Positions 55,264-64,000 of a stretch of DNA of 64,000 bases are shown piece after piece. The DNA comes from Symbiodinium natans. Lineage: Eukaryota; Sar; Dinophyceae; Suessiales; Symbiodiniaceae. The notes below the pieces were generated by a model. It did no database searches, had not been told where the DNA came from, and saw only the letters and a program-made list of their open reading frames with translations. The DNA is taken from contig CAJNDS010001668.1 in NCBI GenBank assembly GCA_905221605.1, forward strand, positions 62,001 through 126,000, given 5' to 3'. The position numbers and the translations under genes were made by a program. Numbering within the stretch: the stretch's first letter is position 1; each line of letters begins with the position of its first letter.

Positions 55264-55981
55264 TCATTCCCCGGGGCTCCCTGCAGCAGGGTCCTCTGCT
55301 GTGACGAAGTAGGAGAGCACCGCCGCCTCCTGCTCCGTGGGCTCCCGGGGCGGCTGACCGACCATTGGCAGGTAGACGGCCTGTGAGTAGTTCAGCCACA
55401 GGTCGGCCTGCCCAGATGTTTGGAGTTTTTCATATGGGGCATTTTCCCACAATGGGGCTACCCCTGTTCTACTGCAAATAGAGTTACAGAGACCCCCAAA
55501 CTGGGTACCCTATTTTCGGAAGCCCTCATATGGAAACCAGCCTCAGGACTTTGCGGGGTATGGGCATGTGGCATAAGACATACGCGACATACGCGGCCCG
55601 AACCTTGAGCCAAGACTACTTAGGAGTCCTACAGACACCTGCCGTGTGCTGAGCTCAAGTGCTGGGCTTGTTTTGTTCTGGCTGGTTCTTGGTAGGGAAT
55701 GAGGGCAGGAGGTACCCTATATAATCCCGGAAACGGTATATGTAAGACCCCATTCCCTACTAAAAACCAGGGGGCTCATCAGGCATGTGGGCTTGCCTCC
55801 TTCTTCTGCTGCCTCGCGAGCTTGCAGATCTGTCCCATGCGACGCTGCTGGGTCCATTCCTTCTCCTTGGCATGTCACCCGATCTCTGCAATCCACCGTG
55901 ACAACGGGTCTTGGGTTGCCATGTGCTGCCTGGCGTCCATGGCGCTCGGGACGTACTTGAACTGGACCCTCGGGCCAACAA
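55264..55981 (-). CDS. Two exon-like blocks of an unknown gene, one with an in-frame TGA
   Basis: The terminal block 55407-55264 opens at acceptor GGGCAG|G and gives 47 codons plus stop (ADLWLNYSQAVYLPMVGQPP; AAVLSYFVTAEDP). The upstream block 55981-55779 reads VQFKYVPSAMDARQHMATQD, then WIAEIG, a TGA at 55877-55875, then HAKEKEWTQQRRMGQICKL. The second block looks coding on both sides of the TGA. Foldback elements lie between the two blocks. It is either a pseudogene or a gene with a sequencing error at that codon; TGG to TGA would be one base. Confidence 0.35.
55425..55540. mobile_element. Foldback (MITE-like) element
   Basis: Left arm TTTTTCATATGGGGCATTTT and right arm ending TTTTCGGAAGCCCTCATATG can pair, with matching GGGCTACCCC/GGGTACCC further in. 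Arms are imperfect (roughly 70-80 percent). Confidence 0.55.
55682..55770. mobile_element. Foldback (MITE-like) element
   Basis: Left arm CTGGTTCTTGGTAGGGAATG pairs with the right arm ending at 55770 (CATTCCCTACTAAAAACCAG) with two mismatches in 20 bp; partial pairing continues inward. About 89 bp, no coding capacity. Confidence 0.7.
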
Positions 55982-56099
55982 CCACCTGACTTGGGGGCAG
56001 CAAGTGGAGAACCCTTTCGAATCTCCTTCCAGGCTTTGCGCCAGGTCTCTAATCAGGTTCGTCCCTCTCTGTTTCCTGTTTGCGGAATTTCGGGCTCAT

Positions 56100-56390
56100 A
56101 AAATTGCCACGCCTGCTTTACAATGTAAACAACGCAACAAATCGTATCACATAATCTCATGTATAGTATCTACGGAATGTACTGCATACAGATAAATCAA
56201 CATCAACATAAATAATACTTACATAATTCTATCCATATATATATACACATATATATATATATGTATAACTTCTAGGACGTGCGATATGTGAGGCGGATGT
56301 GCTGGCCTTCTGGCCCAGGACTGGCACACACGGGTCGATGCCGCTCGCCTTGAAGGGCGGAGGAGCCTGGGCAAGTTAAACCAAAAAAGG
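56100..56390. other. AT-rich spacer
   Basis: AT-rich, with TA runs at 56,234-56,265. No gene seen. Confidence 0.5.
56234..56265. repeat. (TA)n microsatellite
   Basis: Two TA runs separated by CACA. Confidence 0.9.
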
Positions 56391-56451
56391 GGGTTGAGGG
56401 TTTGGGGTTTAGGGTGCGGGGTTGGGGTTTAGGGTGTCTGTTTCAGGCTCT

Positions 56452-56734
56452 TGCTGCTGCTGCCGCTGCTGCTGTAGCAGCAACAGCTGCAGCTGCATGT
56501 TCGGAAATTCGTTCTGTGTTTCGCGCATCTCGGCGGCGGCGCCCCCAAGCTCCCCGAATCGCACAACCCGAGGAACAACACGAGAACCACCAGAAACCAC
56601 AGGGCTACACGCCGATGCCCAAGTTTAAGCTAACAACCCGGTTCATGCGCATCACAGTCTTGGCAAAAACGTTCGAGACTTTGGTTTATGCCGATCTCAA
56701 GGGCTGCGAGACAGTCGACAAAACGATTGAGTAA
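56452..56734 (+). CDS. Possible plus-strand terminal exon with poly-Ala, product unknown
   Basis: Acceptor TGTTTCAG|G follows a TTTAGGG-like tract and opens a frame to TAA at 56734: a poly-Ala run from a GCT/GCA repeat, then RRRRPQAPRIAQPEEQHEN and MPKFKLTTRFMRITVLAKTF. The minus strand over the repeat would read poly-Gln (QQQRQQQQEPET), also protein-like, so strand is not certain. If real it is convergent with the SDR gene. Confidence 0.35.
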
Positions 56735-56790
56735 GCCTGGGGCCTGGAAGTTCTTAACCTACGAACAAACAGCGAGCGCCGTCATGACCG

Positions 56791-57942
56791 TCACAACCAC
56801 CTCTGCACCAGGGCCTCGCTGAGTCTCCAAGCCTCCTCCGCAACGCCCGGCTCGAGGGTTTCAGGGTTGGCGTAGGCCTGCTGCACAGCGTTGCTGTGGC
56901 ACCAGTACTCGCCATTCCGTGCCTTCTCTGGGATCTCGGGCGACAGGCATGCGTAGATGCTCGTGGAGGCTGCCTGTGCGGTGGTCTTGCGGAACGGCGC
57001 ATAAGGCCAGCCCATGAAGATCCCCTCCAAAGACCCACCAGTCAGCAGGTTCGTGGCGGAGATGCCTGGGTGCACAGCAACAGCGACCGAGTTCGAAGGC
57101 CCCCAGCGGCGCTGCTGCTCCTTGGCAAGCATGGCAAGCAGGGACTTGGTGAGCCCGTAGTTCATCATGGGGTTGTAGGGCCGTGTTGGTGGTATTTGGT
57201 CCACCAGGCGCTCGGGCGGCGAGCCGCTTCCCACGTTGAACCAGAGGCAGCCAGCCGCAGAGCTGAGGATGACTAACCTGCTGGGCTCCTGAATCGTGCC
57301 ACTCGCCAGCAAGGGCTTCTCGAGCAAGCGCGCGAGGAGGAAGTGGCCCAAGTAGTTCGTGGCGAACTGCAGCTCGAAGCCCTGTGCGGAGTGCGCCTCT
57401 GTGTCCAGCGCCATGATGCCGGCGTTGAGCACCAGGAAGTGCACCGGGAGGTTCAGCGACACGAAGTGCTTCGCAAACGCTTTGACCGAATCCAGGTTGG
57501 AGGTGTCAAGCTCCATCACGGTGCCCTGACCACCCGGCGCCGCCTTCTGAAGCTGCGCCAGCACATCCTCCCCCTTGCTGATGTTCCGCACCGCCAACAC
57601 CACGTGACAACCATGCAGCATAAGGACACGAGCCGTCTCCATGCCGATGCCGGCCGAGGCGCCGGTGACGACCGCCACTTTCCCACGCAGAGCCGACGTG
57701 GACCCAAGGAGCCTTGTGGCGACCTTCTCCGCCGAGAGCGTTAGCCGGCTGGTCACCTCGCGTCCGGTCAGCTGGATGCAGCGCCAAGGCACTCGGGCAT
57801 CGCCCCACCATGGCACCTTCCCTGTGCTGAGGTCCCAGAGAAACCTGATAAAGACTGCGGTGGAGTGCAACGCCGGGTCGTAGTGGGCCCATGTTCCCAG
57901 CACGATGGCGATGCCGGCGCATGACACTGCCGTGGCAACCAT
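56791..57942 (-). CDS. Short-chain dehydrogenase/reductase, intronless
   Basis: 383 residues from ATG 57942 to the stop at 56791. An N-terminal hydrophobic segment (MVATAVSCAGIAIVLGTW) suggests membrane anchoring or targeting. A linker of about 90 residues precedes the Rossmann domain: TGASAGIG (cofactor glycine motif), LNAGIM (NAG motif), LSSAAG (catalytic Ser) and YGLTK (catalytic Tyr and Lys), so the active site is complete. Spacing and the VAVHPGISATNLL segment fit the retinol-dehydrogenase/WWOX-like branch of SDRs; NADP or NAD preference and substrate are not determined. The frame extends upstream of 57942 through a (GT)n and TTTAGGG-like tract, but that part looks like leader. The absence of introns contrasts with the other genes here and fits a retroposed gene. 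Confidence 0.9.
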   Translation of the reverse strand: MVATAVSCAGIAIVLGTWAHYDPALHSTAVFIRFLWDLSTGKVPWWGDARVPWRCIQLTGREVTSRLTLSAEKVATRLLGSTSALRGKVAVVTGASAGIGMETARVLMLHGCHVVLAVRNISKGEDVLAQLQKAAPGGQGTVMELDTSNLDSVKAFAKHFVSLNLPVHFLVLNAGIMALDTEAHSAQGFELQFATNYLGHFLLARLLEKPLLASGTIQEPSRLVILSSAAGCLWFNVGSGSPPERLVDQIPPTRPYNPMMNYGLTKSLLAMLAKEQQRRWGPSNSVAVAVHPGISATNLLTGGSLEGIFMGWPYAPFRKTTAQAASTSIYACLSPEIPEKARNGEYWCHSNAVQQAYANPETLEPGVAEEAWRLSEALVQRWL

Positions 57943-58042
57943 GGCTTTGACGATGGGCGCACACAAGCTGTAGCCCCGACATGAACTCTGAGTGATTGAG
58001 CCAGAATGGTTCCGAACACCTGCACACCTGCACAGCTGCATG

Positions 58043-58060
58043 CACACACACACACACACC
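58043..58060 (+). repeat. (CA)n tract joined to one CCCTAAA
   Basis: About eight CA units directly followed by ACCCTAAACC, about 100 bp upstream of the SDR start. Confidence 0.85.
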
Positions 58061-58286
58061 CTAAACCTACCCAAACCCCCTACTACCCCCCCACACCCCC
58101 TATTGGATGATTTTTCGGATTATTTCCGTGCAGTAGCTACTGGCTTCAACGAGACCAGACTTGGCTTCGGGGGGAAGTGTTCGGATGACTTTCTGAGACC
58201 TTCCGATGTAAAGCGCCAAGGGTTCAAGGATGGGGGGGGCACCAAGCTGACGACATACCACCCCTAAAGTCCTAAGCGTCCTAAAC

Positions 58287-58470
58287 CCTAAGCCGCTCGT
58301 GTTGCAGCTCCTGTCTTTGCAAGTGTGCCAACAGAATTGTCCGAGCGGCCTTCAGCTGCTTCGGATTCGCGGCCAGCGGTAAGGATGGCTTGGGGGCCAT
58401 GGGTTTGCTGTCTCTCCAGCTTGTGCGCCTTACTCAGGAGGACCCAGAACAAGTCCGGCATGTGTGACAC
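58287..58470 (-). CDS. Exon-like frame ending at a telomere-like donor
   Basis: The minus frame reads MAPKPSLPLAANPKQLKAAR and TILLAHLQRQELQHERL, then CTTAGG|GTTTAGG at 58287/58286. An alternative frame over the same bases is also open (MPDLFWVLLSKAHKLERQ). Helical, basic. Upstream frames at 58997-58743 may belong to the same gene. Confidence 0.3.
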
Positions 58471-58742
58471 CTCCTAAATGCATTTGAGGTGTATCTATGC
58501 TGCTTGGGTGGTCATTGAAGCTGAAGGTTTGGAAAGTATACCGTCCTTGTCATGACTCGCTGCTCCGTGTGTTTACTTTGTCCTTATTATTTTGTCCTCA
58601 TTATCAAGTCAGCGGCAGAGCCCCATGAGAGCGGCCGTGTTGCGGGGAGGATGCAAAGCTGGCAGCAGCCGCTTTGGAACTTGGCTTGCCATGGTCAGTT
58701 GATCGGGGCCTCAGCTATCAAAACAATCAAAGCAAGCTCATT

Positions 58743-59327
58743 TCATGGACCTGAAGGCACCCCGAGCAGTCTTGAGCAGACTGAGCCTACTAGAGCCCTC
58801 ATAGGTTCCAAAGTCCCAGACGTCCAGGGCATCCCAAAGCCAGCAACGAGGAGGGCGAGCACCGAAACAAGCAGGGCTGTTATCGAAAGCCTCAGATGCA
58901 CGGAGACGGCGCGCGCGGGCACATGGCCGGGGGGGCTTTCTGCAAGGTGGCATCTGACGCTTGACAAACAGAAGCTCGCACCGGCTACTGCTAGCACACT
59001 ACATGTACATAGTCACTTAGTCTTGCTATCACATCTGCAAAGACTATGATGCTGCTATCGCTACTGCTATCAAGCCGTGGCCTTGCCATCACACCAGCCC
59101 TGCCACCCTCGGAAAAAGGCGATGAACTGCAGACCTACCACCCCAGCCAAATAACCGGTGAAGCCACAACGCCACACGGACATGAGATGACATGAGCTTG
59201 CCAGCCCCTGCCCAAGCCTTTCCGCATGCGGCAACATTACAATGACCAAGAGGCATCTTGCTGCAGCTTGGGGAGTTTGTCTCCTCCCCAGCCTGAGATC
59301 AGGCAACTGGCTGGTGCAGATCTTCAT
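58743..59327 (-). CDS. Exon-like frames with membrane segments, product unknown
   Basis: 58997-58743 contains SITALLVSVLALLVAGFGM, a strong hydrophobic stretch. 59327-59070 contains GYLAGVVGLQFIAFFRGW, another. A long plus-strand frame (58552-59049) overlaps. If real these are parts of a small membrane protein gene; no family recognised. Confidence 0.25.
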
Positions 59328-60798
59328 CGAGCAGCTCTAATGGAAGGGTCTTGGCAGTCTTGGAAGACCGCATCCCAAGGTCTCCTCGACTGACAGTGAC
59401 ATTGCATACCTGGCTTGCCCGAGAGGGCCTTGGCCTGGGAATAGAAGCTTGTCGCACTGATATATTGAAAAGTTCCTACATTGTTCCTACAAAACTACAG
59501 CGGCTACGCCTCGCTGCTTCCACACATAGACTGGCCGTAGATTGCTGTGCGAGATTTCTCTGTTCATGTCATGCTCGCGTTGGAACACCTTTTGCATTAC
59601 CACGCTTGCGTTAGAACAGCTGTTGCGTTGCACAGCTGTTGTTTGAAAGCCACGGCAATGACTTATAAACAAAGTGCCCTTGGCCTGAACAGGGCAAAGC
59701 TGCCTTTCCAAGTCGTTGTATGGACATGCAATAATGTTGAGCCGTCTTTACATGAGCCGTGCAGGACAAAACTGTGGAAGAGCCCCCTAAAAGGGCGAAC
59801 CATAGCTAGGCCAAGATAAACCCGTTTCTTCTTCTGTGGCAAGCAAGGCTCCGATGGCATCGCGGCTGGAGGCCGCTGTTCGCTCAAGGGCTCCTCAGAA
59901 GCCGCGAGTTGCGTGCGGTGCTGACCGGATGACGACTTGTTGGGATTCCTCATGTGGAGCTCACGTGGAAGCTTCCAGGTGTGCCCGAGGTGTGAACAAC
60001 AAAGACGGCGCAATTTTAGGGTCTTTGATTGTCCCTTGGGAATATGAAGAGCCTTGCAAGTCGTCTGACCTAAACGCACAGGCCATTGCAAGAGGATTTC
60101 CCCCGTGCTTCCTTCGGGGTGTCAGCTCCCGCCTTGCAATGAATACTCCACAAATCAAGATGAAGGCTCCGTCTCTTCTTCATCCGCATGGCCGATGCTG
60201 TCAGGTAGCTGCTGCATAGGACCAAGAGGCCCGAAGCAGACCCTAGGGGGGAACACAGCTACAAGATGCTTGATGTCTCATGTCTGTAAATTGTTTTTTG
60301 CTGTTCTTGCCATGGACGTCTACTATGAAATACTATGGGAGGCATGAGATGGTGCAGCAGCCTGTAGTATTCAAGGCCCAAGCACACAGAAACCTGGAAT
60401 GCCTCCACTTTTGGATTCTATGACTTGTCACGCGTTCTGGAGCGTTTCTGTCCTGTTTGAATCTATCAACATCGTAGAGGTTTAGGCTGTGGAAATCTGC
60501 GCCGTAGTCTATCACTGTTCAGCTGCAAAGGGTCAGGGAGAGGGGGCGGCGCAACCCCTGAATACCGCCTGCTGGCTGCTTTCCACAATTCCACATGGCT
60601 GCAGGCTACATCACCAATTCTGAGCTGCTGAGCTGCGCGACATTAACATTCTTGCTCAAGCACTACCGAAGCTCTCTGGTCGCAACTCCTGGGCTACTCG
60701 AAGCAATGCCAAAAAATGTTAGCCTTCCTGCGTATGGGCCCCAACCCTCTGCTGGTCCCACAAAAGCCTCTAGTTGTGGCTTTCTGGGCCCACTTCTT
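59328..60798. other. Spacer without a recognised gene
   Basis: Several frames under 145 codons on both strands (for example minus 60091-59663, plus 59836-60219) with no motifs. Confidence 0.4.
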
Positions 60799-61234
60799 TC
60801 AACGAAACGAACCCCCATAGCTCTTGGGGTTGCTTCTAAGCTTCCTTTTCCTGGGGATGTGGTCACAGAGATCAGTTGCTCTTAGCAGCAGGAGCCACAC
60901 TGGCGCGAAGATGCGTTGCACATCCACCACGATGTCGATGTTTAGTGGCAAGCTGCAGCTTTCATGGCAGCAATCCGCCCCCGAAAACAACCTACCTGTC
61001 ACAAAATTCGCAAGGTCAAGGCTCCCTTCGACAAGCCATCAAGATAAGACAAGTGAAGGCAAACAGATCTGAGAAAACGGCGGCTATTTCTCGAATCAGT
61101 CCACCAAGTGTCACATCATCAAACAGATCCACCAGACACCCGCGAGAAAGAGGAAGCGCCAGAGCAGAGGAACTCTTCCCAAAGTTTCCTCTCCCCTGGG
61201 GCCGCTCTTCCCCTCTTGAGGGACCTCCATTCAC
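60799..61234 (-). CDS. Exon-like frames with a membrane segment, product unknown
   Basis: 61234-61016 contains RGCLVDLFDDVTLGGLIREI; 61002-60799 contains NIDIVVDVQRIFAPVWLLLL followed by a basic tail (RKRKLRSNPK). Both are minus strand and could be adjacent exons of a membrane protein. No splice sites fixed; family unknown. Confidence 0.3.
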
Positions 61235-62450
61235 AGCATCAAACAGAGCTTTTCATTGCTTCCTTTCACACGGTTCTCCAAAGCCTTCCCTATGACACCT
61301 CGCCCACGCGAGACACGTCACACATGACCCCTTGAAACGAGTAGTGCCCAGCATCCCATCTCAGTCGGTGCTGTCAGCGAACTCGTTCAAGTTGTGCTTG
61401 CCCTTCTATTGGTATCGTATCACAAAATGTCAATCCTAGGGATGCCACCCGTGTTTTCTCCAGTTTGTCCCCTCCCCGCATGGCATCCCTGGGTGCTGCG
61501 CCGCCGCCCCAAAGTTTCTGGAAATCACACAGAGTGTGTCCCCTACTCTCCAGACTGTTCCAGAATCCTGGAAAAGAACGCAGAAAGCTTGAGAAGTTGG
61601 GGTACCTGACGGATCTACAAGAGGCGGGCTTATCTCGCATCAGGCAGCGCGAATCTCATCACCCCATTGTGAACGCTACAGCAATCCCCAAGTTGTCGCC
61701 GTGGCGATCAGGCTGACCGAGGCAATCATCTACTGAACTTGCAACTCCCGAAGACAATTAGAAGCCGGCACAAGGCCGACTTCGACATACCAAGAGATAT
61801 GCTCTGAGGAAGGAATGCAGTCCCCCAATCGGGTTTTGGGCTTAAGGTCCGTTGCAAGCACTGCCAACATGTATAGCAACATGTAGACGCTGCGTCAATG
61901 ACGATGGTGCCGACTTCACTACATCAAGAGATATTCTCTGAGGAAGGAGTGCAGCTCTCCAATGTGGACGCGTGGACGCCGGTTTCGAGCGATGCGAGAT
62001 GAGGATACTGCGTGACCGGGGTCCCTGTGGCTTATCACCTGCTCTCTGTGAAACTCACCTGAAGGTGCAGCTCCCGTAGGATTGATCGTAGTGTAACCCC
62101 CACAACTCTTCAACCTTATTAAAGGGCGTTCCGTGAAGGGACATCTATGCGGGGAGTTAGGAGATCAGGGTCGGCGAGTACCAGCCAGGACTAGGAGAAA
62201 GTTGTGTTGATACATGTATCATGACGCGGCCAGAAGCGGCTTGCGCCGGGGAAGGGAGAGTACCGCGAGCACGAGAGATGTGCGGTTGGGGGCCATTGCC
62301 ATGTCCACGAGACTACTTAATGGGCTGCCGTGTGTTGGGTAACCGACATACTGCCAAGTACAGCTTCTGCACGTCACTTCGGGCAAGCTATGCGTCTGGC
62401 GTCTCATCCAAAGCAGGCTTGCAGGGCTGAGCTGAGTGTTTCAGAGAGCG

Positions 62451-62492
<42 letters not shown>

Positions 62493-62825
62493 AGGGAGAG
62501 GGAGAGGGAGAGGGAGAGGGAGAGGGAGAGAGGGAGAGGGGAGGGAGAGGGAGAGGGAGAGGGAGAGGGAGACGGAGAGAGAGAGAGAGAGGAGAAAAAC
62601 AAAAGGGAGAAAGGGAGAAAGGGAAGAGTTGCCATTGATGGAGCGAGCATAGTTGATGATGACCAGCCCACTTTCCGCGGATGCGCACGCATGCAGGCTG
62701 CTCATTAACTCTAACTGCGCTCCCATGTTCGGGGGCACTTCCAGACCACGGCTGGCGGAAACGATGCAAGGAACGTGATTTTTTGCAGTAAAGGTCGCCA
62801 GAGCATGGGGTGCACACCCACGCTC
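61235..62825. other. Spacer with a long purine tract
   Basis: No recognised gene. Contains the (GA)/(GGGAGA) tract at 62,449-62,628. Plus 61465-61716 is a short frame without motif. Confidence 0.4.
62449..62628 (+). repeat. 180-bp polypurine tract (GAGA, GGGAGA)
   Basis: Almost pure G/A on the plus strand: GA units, then GGGAGA hexamers, then GA and AAAGGGAG words. Frames through it give Arg/Glu or Ser/Leu/Pro low complexity and should not be called genes. Confidence 0.93.
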
Positions 62826-63899
62826 TCAAACCCAGAAGTGGGATCGAATGCCGGCTTGGCGCAGCCTCTTCATCAAGTCCAGCGCCGCATCGATGGTCCG
62901 GCCCTTGCTTTTGTACCCCGTCCCCTTTCCCCAGCCAAAGTTAATGCCATCGAAGTAGACATGGTATTCGAAGAAGATCTCATCAACTAGGGAGCTGAGC
63001 TCCGGCTGCCGTGCGATGGCTTCCATGATCTGCAGTTCTGGGCCACCGTCAATGTCCACCTTCACGACGACGTAGTCTTCGACTTTTGCAGCAATGGGAA
63101 GAAGGTGGAGGAAGCTTCCTCTCGGTGCATAAAGACCTCTGGTTGTGTCCTTGCATCCATTCTCTACCACAGGGAGATTGAAGAAGCGAGTCTTCTCTCT
63201 GATTTCATCCGGCATTGGACCCCACCAAACAGTGCCGTTGATTTGATGCGCTTCCCATGCATAAATGTCATCGAACTCCAGGCAACGATCCTCGGCGCTC
63301 GTTGTGAGACGCTCTTGCGGAAGGGTGAATGTTGAAGACACTGCACATTGCACTGCTCTACACTCTGTCTTTTTTTGGGCCCTAATGCAAAGAACCATTC
63401 ATCTCAGACCATGTCGAGTTGCTCTGTACATGTTGTAGAAGATCGGCAAGGACGGACCAGCACCCGACCCCATCCGGTAGTCCAAGTGCATGAAGTCGGC
63501 CCTGGGTCTCATTGCCAAGCGAGGGAAAAACCAAGGGGCGGGGGATGTGGCGCCCAGGGGCGATCGAAGTCCTGTGATCCGAAGATTTTTTGTAAGTACA
63601 TGCACTTTGAGGGTCTCAACAAACGCCAGCTGCAGGGTTTCGCTTGCGAAGTTGGAGTTTTGGTGCACCAAGAAACCAAAGGGGGCAACCCCCGATCTCC
63701 TCACCGTCCTATTCTAAGGATTCACAACTGATTTTTTGCCAAGAGTTTCATAAGGACTCACAAGAATTAGATTTTCATCAGATTTTCATACTGATTCCAC
63801 GCCTATAACTCTACAGCTGGCATGCGTCCCGGCATTGCTGGCGCAGCCGAGGTCGAAGAGCTTCTTGCGGCCCGGTGGTCCTCTGGACTGCTCTGACAT
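62826..63899 (-). CDS. FkbM-like methyltransferase, three exons
   Basis: Exons by eye: 63899-63826, 63501-63410 and 63313-62826, totalling 654 nt (217 codons plus stop) with matching phases. Introns are 324 bp (donor GCATGC, acceptor CCCAG|G) and 96 bp (donor GTCTGA, acceptor CAAG|A). Residues: KKLFDLGCASNAGT is a SAM-binding glycine-loop-like start; GSGAGPSLPIFYNMY follows in exon 2; exon 3 has LEFDDIYAWE, then VVVKVDIDGGPELQIMEAI, the acidic strand typical of FkbM/Methyltransf_21 proteins, and DEIFFEYHVYFDG near the end. These enzymes usually methylate sugars or other small acceptors; the substrate here is unknown. The ATG at 63899 is only 14 bases from a CCCTAAA-type tract, so an upstream exon may exist beyond it. 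At 217 residues it is short for the family, but the core motifs are all present. Confidence 0.82.
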
Positions 63900-64000
63900 G
63901 GACAGAGAAAAGGGTTTAGGGTTTAGGGTTTAGGGTGCGGAGCTGCAGGTTGTATTGTGGAAAAGAGTTGGTGTTGAAGGATAAAGGGTCAATGAACCCG
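63900..64000. repeat. TTTAGGG tract and window end
   Basis: Three TTTAGGG heptamers at about 63,914-63,935 on the plus strand, just upstream of the methyltransferase start. Nothing else supported to the window end. Confidence 0.85.

Noticed and set aside
62388-62829. Genes in the polypurine tract (Ser/Leu/Pro or Arg/Glu-rich frames)
   Set aside because: Low-complexity translation of a simple repeat, open in all frames.

Overview
The window looks like nuclear DNA of a dinoflagellate, probably of the Symbiodiniaceae/Suessiales type. This rests on four things. CCCTAAA/TTTAGGG heptamer tracts (the dinoflagellate and plant-type telomere repeat) are scattered through more than 20 internal places. 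The recognisable genes are broken by short introns whose 5' ends include GC and GA as well as GT, and most acceptors read AG|G. All five genes placed in a family lie on the minus strand, as in unidirectional dinoflagellate gene blocks. The families seen (folate-biopterin transporter, MFS, FkbM-type methyltransferase, sulfotransferase, SDR) are common in these genomes. There is no bacterial operon structure, and I found no rRNA, tRNA or CRISPR. Species assignment is inference.

Layout. 1-3.0 kb: AT-rich microsatellites and no recognised gene. 3.0-10.3 kb: six tandem units of about 1.22 kb in alternating A and B forms, then a decayed partial unit. 12.0-14.8 kb: a near-identical 1,347-bp tandem duplication carrying exon-like frames. 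15.6-18.4 kb: a possible many-exon minus-strand gene whose introns hold telomere-like repeats, including a perfect 12-unit array. 18.6-23.1 kb: a gene-free cluster of short modules in both orientations, with strong hairpins. 24.2-28.8 kb: two well-supported minus-strand membrane transporters (a four-exon BT1-type transporter of 553 codons and a four-exon MFS protein of 629 codons). 29-42 kb: a long stretch of degenerate telomere-like repeats with small exon-like islands, several ending at a GTTTAGGG donor. 45.3-46.9 kb: a sulfotransferase-like gene. 47.6-55.9 kb: unassigned exon-like frames and foldback elements. 56.8-57.9 kb: an intronless SDR. 62.8-63.9 kb: a three-exon FkbM-like methyltransferase.

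The families do not form an obvious pathway; this is a genomic neighbourhood, not an operon. The most notable structural feature is that telomere-like repeats sit inside introns and appear to supply the 5' splice site. This is clearest in the first intron of the BT1 transporter, where intron prediction and reading frame agree over all four exons. All exon joins here are by eye, supported by matching phases and exact codon totals but not by transcripts.
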